A stretch of DNA of 64,000 nt from Streptomyces sp. NBC_00223 (GTDB lineage: Bacteria; Actinomycetota; Actinomycetes; Streptomycetales; Streptomycetaceae): contig NZ_CP108109.1 of the NCBI RefSeq assembly GCF_036199905.1, positions 6,199,501 through 6,263,500 on the forward strand. The letters are read 5' to 3'. A program made the position numbers and the translations under genes. Below, piece by piece: positions 60,852 to 64,000 of the stretch (position 1 is its first letter; the number at the start of each line of letters is the position of its first letter). The notes beneath the pieces were generated by a model. That model had not been told where the DNA came from. It saw only the letters and a list, made by a program, of their open reading frames with translations, and ran no database searches.

Positions 60852-61432
60852 TAGCGTCGCAACCTCTGGACCAGGCGTCCCCCGCAGTCAAGCGGACGGG
60901 ACGGTGTCGAGTCATGGGGGCCCGGACCGCCCCGGGTCGCGAGGAGGTCGTTGATGCCCTTCACCGTCGCTCAGTGCTCCTGACGCGCCCCCTGCGCGCC
61001 GGCTCGATGTGATGCGGCGGTCCGAGGAATTCCAGCACAGTGCCTGATCTCCCAACAAGGCCCGTAGCCGACCTGTTGGAATGTGTCACTCGGGGCAATG
61101 AGCCAGGCACACAGTGTGGGTCGCCGGTCCGGTGATATGGGGTGATAGCGGACCGCCTGGAAGGGGGTTCGGAGGGGCGTTCGGGTGTCCCGGTCCGATG
61201 GCTCACGGGTGGAATGTCGCCGTAAGGTGGCTGATGTCCGTTTTCGATGGCGAGGACAATTGTCGGAAATACGAGGTATGCGACTCACTTCGTGAGCAAA
61301 ATCACAGGCTGTCAGATGTCTGGGCCCTCTGATTTCGGGCATGCGCGGCACTAATCTGGTGCTTTACGAAAACGGCACAATGTCCACCGCTGTGCGCCCC
61401 CCGGCGCCCGAGACCCGAGGTCCCCACGGCTG
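60852..61432. other. Noncoding region upstream of the second conservon and the small basic protein
   Basis: 581 bases with no gene I can support. The part next to cvnA holds the shared motif GAATTCCAGCAC (61027-61038). The stretch 61240-61380 is less GC-rich and probably contains the divergent promoter of the small protein gene at 61433. No RNA gene is recognised. Confidence 0.5.
61027..61038. promoter_or_regulatory. Motif shared by both conservon promoters (copy 2)
   Basis: GAATTCCAGCAC lies about 176 bases upstream of the second cvnA start and is identical to 54737-54748, which lies 60 bases upstream of the first cvnA. Confidence 0.4.
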
Positions 61433-61636
61433 ATGAAGCGCACTCTGACGATCCGCCGGACCACCGCCAACCCGCGGCGCACCACCCTCGCGCACCTCAA
61501 GGACGCCTCCGAGCTGGGCACCGCGCGGACCGCGGAGGAGACCGCGGTGCCCGAGGCGCGCGAACTGCCGCAGCGCACCGCGAACCCCCGTCGTACGGTA
61601 CTCACCGAGCTGCCCAAGGCGCCGGTCGCCCCCTGA
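61433..61636 (+). CDS. Small basic protein with an internal repeat
   Basis: 67 residues with nearly exclusively G or C in third codon positions, so it is probably real. It contains a repeated unit: RTTANPRRTTL near the start and RTANPRRTVL near the end, separated by an Ala/Glu-rich stretch. There is no signal peptide or membrane segment. I do not recognise the family. No clear ribosome-binding site precedes the ATG. Confidence 0.55.
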   Translation: MKRTLTIRRTTANPRRTTLAHLKDASELGTARTAEETAVPEARELPQRTANPRRTVLTELPKAPVAP

Positions 61637-61756
61637 CCCGCCGCCCGCCCGCCGTACCGCCTGTGCCCTTCACACGTCGCTGACCTGCGCATTCTTGTCG
61701 GCTGACCGGGGTACGGGCTGGTCGGTGGGCGTACGCCCGGCCGTTAGTCTTGAGCC

Positions 61757-62557
61757 ATGCGCATCGCCAGGTTCTCCATCGACGGCAATGTCGCCTTCGG
61801 AGCGGTCGAAGGCGACCCGACAGGCCCTGACAGCCTCGACGGCCTCCTCCTCGACATCATCAAGGGCGTCCCCTTCGCGGACTTCACACTGTCCGGTACG
61901 AAGGTGCCACTGAACAAGGTGCGGCTGCTGCCGCCCGTCCTGCCCAACAAGGTCGTCGCGATCGGCCGCAACTACGCCGAACACGCCGCCGAACTCGGCC
62001 ACGAGGTACCGGCCGCGCCCTGGGCGTTCTTCAAGCCGTCGACCTCGGTGATCGGCCCCGGTGACCCGATCGTCTACCCCTCCTTCTCGAACGAGGTCCA
62101 CCACGAGGCCGAACTGGCCGTCGTGATCGGGCGGATGTGCCGCGAGGTGCCGCGCGAGCGGGTCAAGGACGTCATCCTCGGCTACACGTGCGCCAATGAC
62201 GTCACCGCGCGCGACACCCAGCGGACCGAGAAGCAGTGGGCGCGGGCCAAGGGCTTCGACTCCTCCTGCCCGCTGGGCCCCTGGATCGAGACCGGGCTCG
62301 ACCTGGCGACCGCCTCCGACCTCGCGGTCACCGCGACCGTCAACGGCGAACTGCGCCAGGCCGGCCGCACCGGCCAGATGATCAACTCCATCGAGGACCT
62401 GATCGTCAACATCACCGAGGCGATGACCCTGCTCCCCGGTGACGTCCTGCTGACCGGCACCCCCGCGGGTGTCGGCCCGCTGCTCCCCGGCGACGAGGTC
62501 GCCGTCTCCATCGAAGGCATCGGCACTCTCACCAACAAGGTGATCTCGCGTGGCTAG
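61757..62557 (+). CDS. Fumarylacetoacetate hydrolase-family protein
   Basis: 266 residues. The C-terminal FAH fold shows VVAIGRNYAEHAAELG, EVHHEAELAVVIG (metal-binding Glu pair), GYTCANDVTARDTQ (Asp) and LLTGTPAGVGPLLPGD. Members hydrolyse or decarboxylate 2-oxo-dicarboxylic acids, for example acylpyruvases and oxaloacetate decarboxylase; the substrate is not determined. A TAGTCT box ends 6 bases before the ATG with no Shine-Dalgarno sequence, suggesting a leaderless transcript. The end overlaps the gltX start by 8 bases. Confidence 0.9.
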   Translation: MRIARFSIDGNVAFGAVEGDPTGPDSLDGLLLDIIKGVPFADFTLSGTKVPLNKVRLLPPVLPNKVVAIGRNYAEHAAELGHEVPAAPWAFFKPSTSVIGPGDPIVYPSFSNEVHHEAELAVVIGRMCREVPRERVKDVILGYTCANDVTARDTQRTEKQWARAKGFDSSCPLGPWIETGLDLATASDLAVTATVNGELRQAGRTGQMINSIEDLIVNITEAMTLLPGDVLLTGTPAGVGPLLPGDEVAVSIEGIGTLTNKVISRG

Positions 62558-64000
62558 CGCTCCTGTTTCCGACGCACGCGGCTCTGACGTCCGCGTCCGC
62601 TTCTGTCCCTCGCCGACCGGCAACCCCCATGTGGGCCTGGTCCGCACCGCCCTGTTCAACTGGGCCTTCGCCCGGCACCACCAGGGCACCCTGGTCTTCC
62701 GGATCGAGGACACCGACGCCGCCCGCGACTCGGAGGAGTCGTATCAGCAGCTGCTGGACTCGCTGCGCTGGCTCGGCCTCGACTGGGACGAGGGCCCCGA
62801 GATCGGCGGCCCGCACGCGCCCTACCGGCAGTCACAGCGCATGGAGATCTACGCCGACGTGGCCCGCCGCCTCAAGGAGGCCGGGCACGCGTACGACTGC
62901 TACTGCACCGCCGCCGAGCTGGACGCCCGCCGCGACGCCGCCCGCGCGGCCGGCCGGCCCTCGGGATACGACGGCACGTGCCGCACGCTGACCGCCGAGC
63001 AGGCCGCCGCCTACCGGGCCGAGGGCCGTGAGCCGATCGTCCGCTTCAAGATGCCCGACCGGCCGATCACCTTCACCGACCTGGTCCGCGGCGAACTCAC
63101 CTTCACCCCGGAGAACGTGCCGGACTACGGCATCGTCCGGGCCAACGGCGCCCCGCTCTACACACTGGTCAACCCGGTCGACGACGCGCTCATGGAGATC
63201 ACCCACGTACTGCGCGGCGAGGACCTGCTCTCCTCGACCCCGCGGCAGATCGCGCTCTACCAGGCGCTGATCGACCTGGGCGTCGCCAAGGACGTCCCCT
63301 CCTTCGGCCATCTGCCCTACGTCATGGGCGAGGGCAACAAGAAGCTGTCCAAGCGCGACCCGGAGTCCTCGCTCAACCTCTACCGCGAGCGCGGCTTCCT
63401 CCCCGAGGGCCTGCTCAACTACCTGTCGCTGCTCGGCTGGTCCTACTCCGCCGACCAGGACGTCTTCACGGTCGCGGAGATGGTCGCGAAGTTCGACATC
63501 GGCGACGTCAACGCCAACCCGGCGCGCTTCGACCTCAAGAAGGCCGAGGCGATCAACGCCGACCACATCCGCCGGCTGGACGTGGCGGACTTCACCGACG
63601 CCTGCCGCCCCTGGCTGAGCGCCCCGCACGCGCCCTGGCCCGCGGAGAACTTCGACGAGGCCGCCTGGCAGGCCATCGCGCCGTACGCGCAGACCCGGCT
63701 GACCGTGCTGTCGGACATCACCGCCAACGTCGACTTCCTCTTCCTCGACACCCCCGCCGACGACGAGGCGTCCTGGGCCAAGGCGATGAAGGACGGTTCG
63801 GCCGACCTGCTGCGCACCGCGCGCACCCACCTCGACGCGGCCGACTGGTCGTCCCCCGAGGCGCTGAAGGTCGCCGTGCTCGCCGCGGGCGAGGCGCACG
63901 GCCTCAAGCTGGGCAAGGCGCAGGCCCCGGTCCGGGTGGCCGTCACCGGCCGTACGGTCGGGCTGCCGCTCTTCGAGTCCCTCCAGGTGCTCGGCCGCGA
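62550..64000 (+). CDS. gltX: Glutamyl-tRNA synthetase (partial, 3' end beyond the window)
   Basis: 483 residues are visible and the frame is open to the right edge. It attaches glutamate to tRNA-Glu. The class I motifs are present: HIGH-type PTGNPHVGLVRTALFNWAFA near residue 22 and KMSKS-type KKLSKRDP near residue 265. FRIEDTDAARDSEESYQ, a cysteine group CYCTAAEL...GTCR and HVLRGEDLLSSTPRQ are also typical. The GTG at 62550 overlaps the stop of the preceding gene, indicating coupled translation. Confidence 0.96.
   Translation, partial: MASAPVSDARGSDVRVRFCPSPTGNPHVGLVRTALFNWAFARHHQGTLVFRIEDTDAARDSEESYQQLLDSLRWLGLDWDEGPEIGGPHAPYRQSQRMEIYADVARRLKEAGHAYDCYCTAAELDARRDAARAAGRPSGYDGTCRTLTAEQAAAYRAEGREPIVRFKMPDRPITFTDLVRGELTFTPENVPDYGIVRANGAPLYTLVNPVDDALMEITHVLRGEDLLSSTPRQIALYQALIDLGVAKDVPSFGHLPYVMGEGNKKLSKRDPESSLNLYRERGFLPEGLLNYLSLLGWSYSADQDVFTVAEMVAKFDIGDVNANPARFDLKKAEAINADHIRRLDVADFTDACRPWLSAPHAPWPAENFDEAAWQAIAPYAQTRLTVLSDITANVDFLFLDTPADDEASWAKAMKDGSADLLRTARTHLDAADWSSPEALKVAVLAAGEAHGLKLGKAQAPVRVAVTGRTVGLPLFESLQVLGR

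Overview
This window is high-GC chromosomal DNA (GTG, ATG and TTG starts, strongly GC-rich third codon positions) with the gene content and order of a Streptomyces core chromosome. From memory, the conserved parts follow the S. coelicolor SCO5506-SCO5547 neighbourhood. That synteny is recalled, not searched.

Layout. 1-7.5 kb: the tail of an unknown gene, a large ATPase-type LuxR regulator, a block of Streptomyces intergenic repeats, a secreted PQQ-type sugar dehydrogenase, an aldo/keto reductase and a D-2-hydroxyacid dehydrogenase. 7.6-10.9 kb: a membrane PAS-GGDEF-EAL protein whose EAL half looks inactive. 10.9-16.5 kb: ilvBNC, preceded by a leader peptide and attenuator, then serA. 16.6-18.6 kb: a divergent LysR regulator and NmrA-like reductase. 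34.9-39.1 kb: a PucR-type regulator divergent from proline dehydrogenase and pruA (proline to glutamate). 39.7-44.1 kb: leuB, ilvE and cimA, the last with its own leader and attenuator, so branched-chain amino acid genes flank the proline genes. 44.3-49.7 kb: a small secreted protein, a GNAT acetyltransferase, two CitE/HpcH lyase-family genes, and accB with accE (acyl-CoA carboxylase). 49.7-60.9 kb: two tandem conservons (cvnABCD), each encoding a sensor-kinase-like protein, a roadblock protein, a DUF742 protein and a small GTPase. 61.4-64 kb: a small basic protein, a fumarylacetoacetate-hydrolase family enzyme and the 5' part of gltX.

The main discovery is a 16,269-bp Tn7-like transposon at 18621-34889. 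It splits what was a convergent gene pair (the NmrA-like reductase and pucR). It is flanked by a perfect 5-bp duplication (CGAGG), and its ends carry related terminal sequences and repeated TnsB-type sites. At its right end lies a translationally overlapping operon, tnsA-tnsB-tnsC-tniQ. The right end abuts the stop codon of pucR, an arrangement like Tn7 beside glmS. The TniQ protein is long and carries several helix-turn-helix segments plus a C-terminal LysR-type winged helix, so it is a plausible TnsD-like reader of the pucR 3' end. tnsB is split by a frameshift as sequenced, so this copy may be immobile.

The cargo consists of an Avs-like nuclease-STAND NTPase gene overlapping a small conserved gene and a radical SAM gene (a candidate antiphage operon), a second two-gene module of unknown function, and an ISL3-family insertion sequence.

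All identifications come from reading motifs and gene context; no database search was run.
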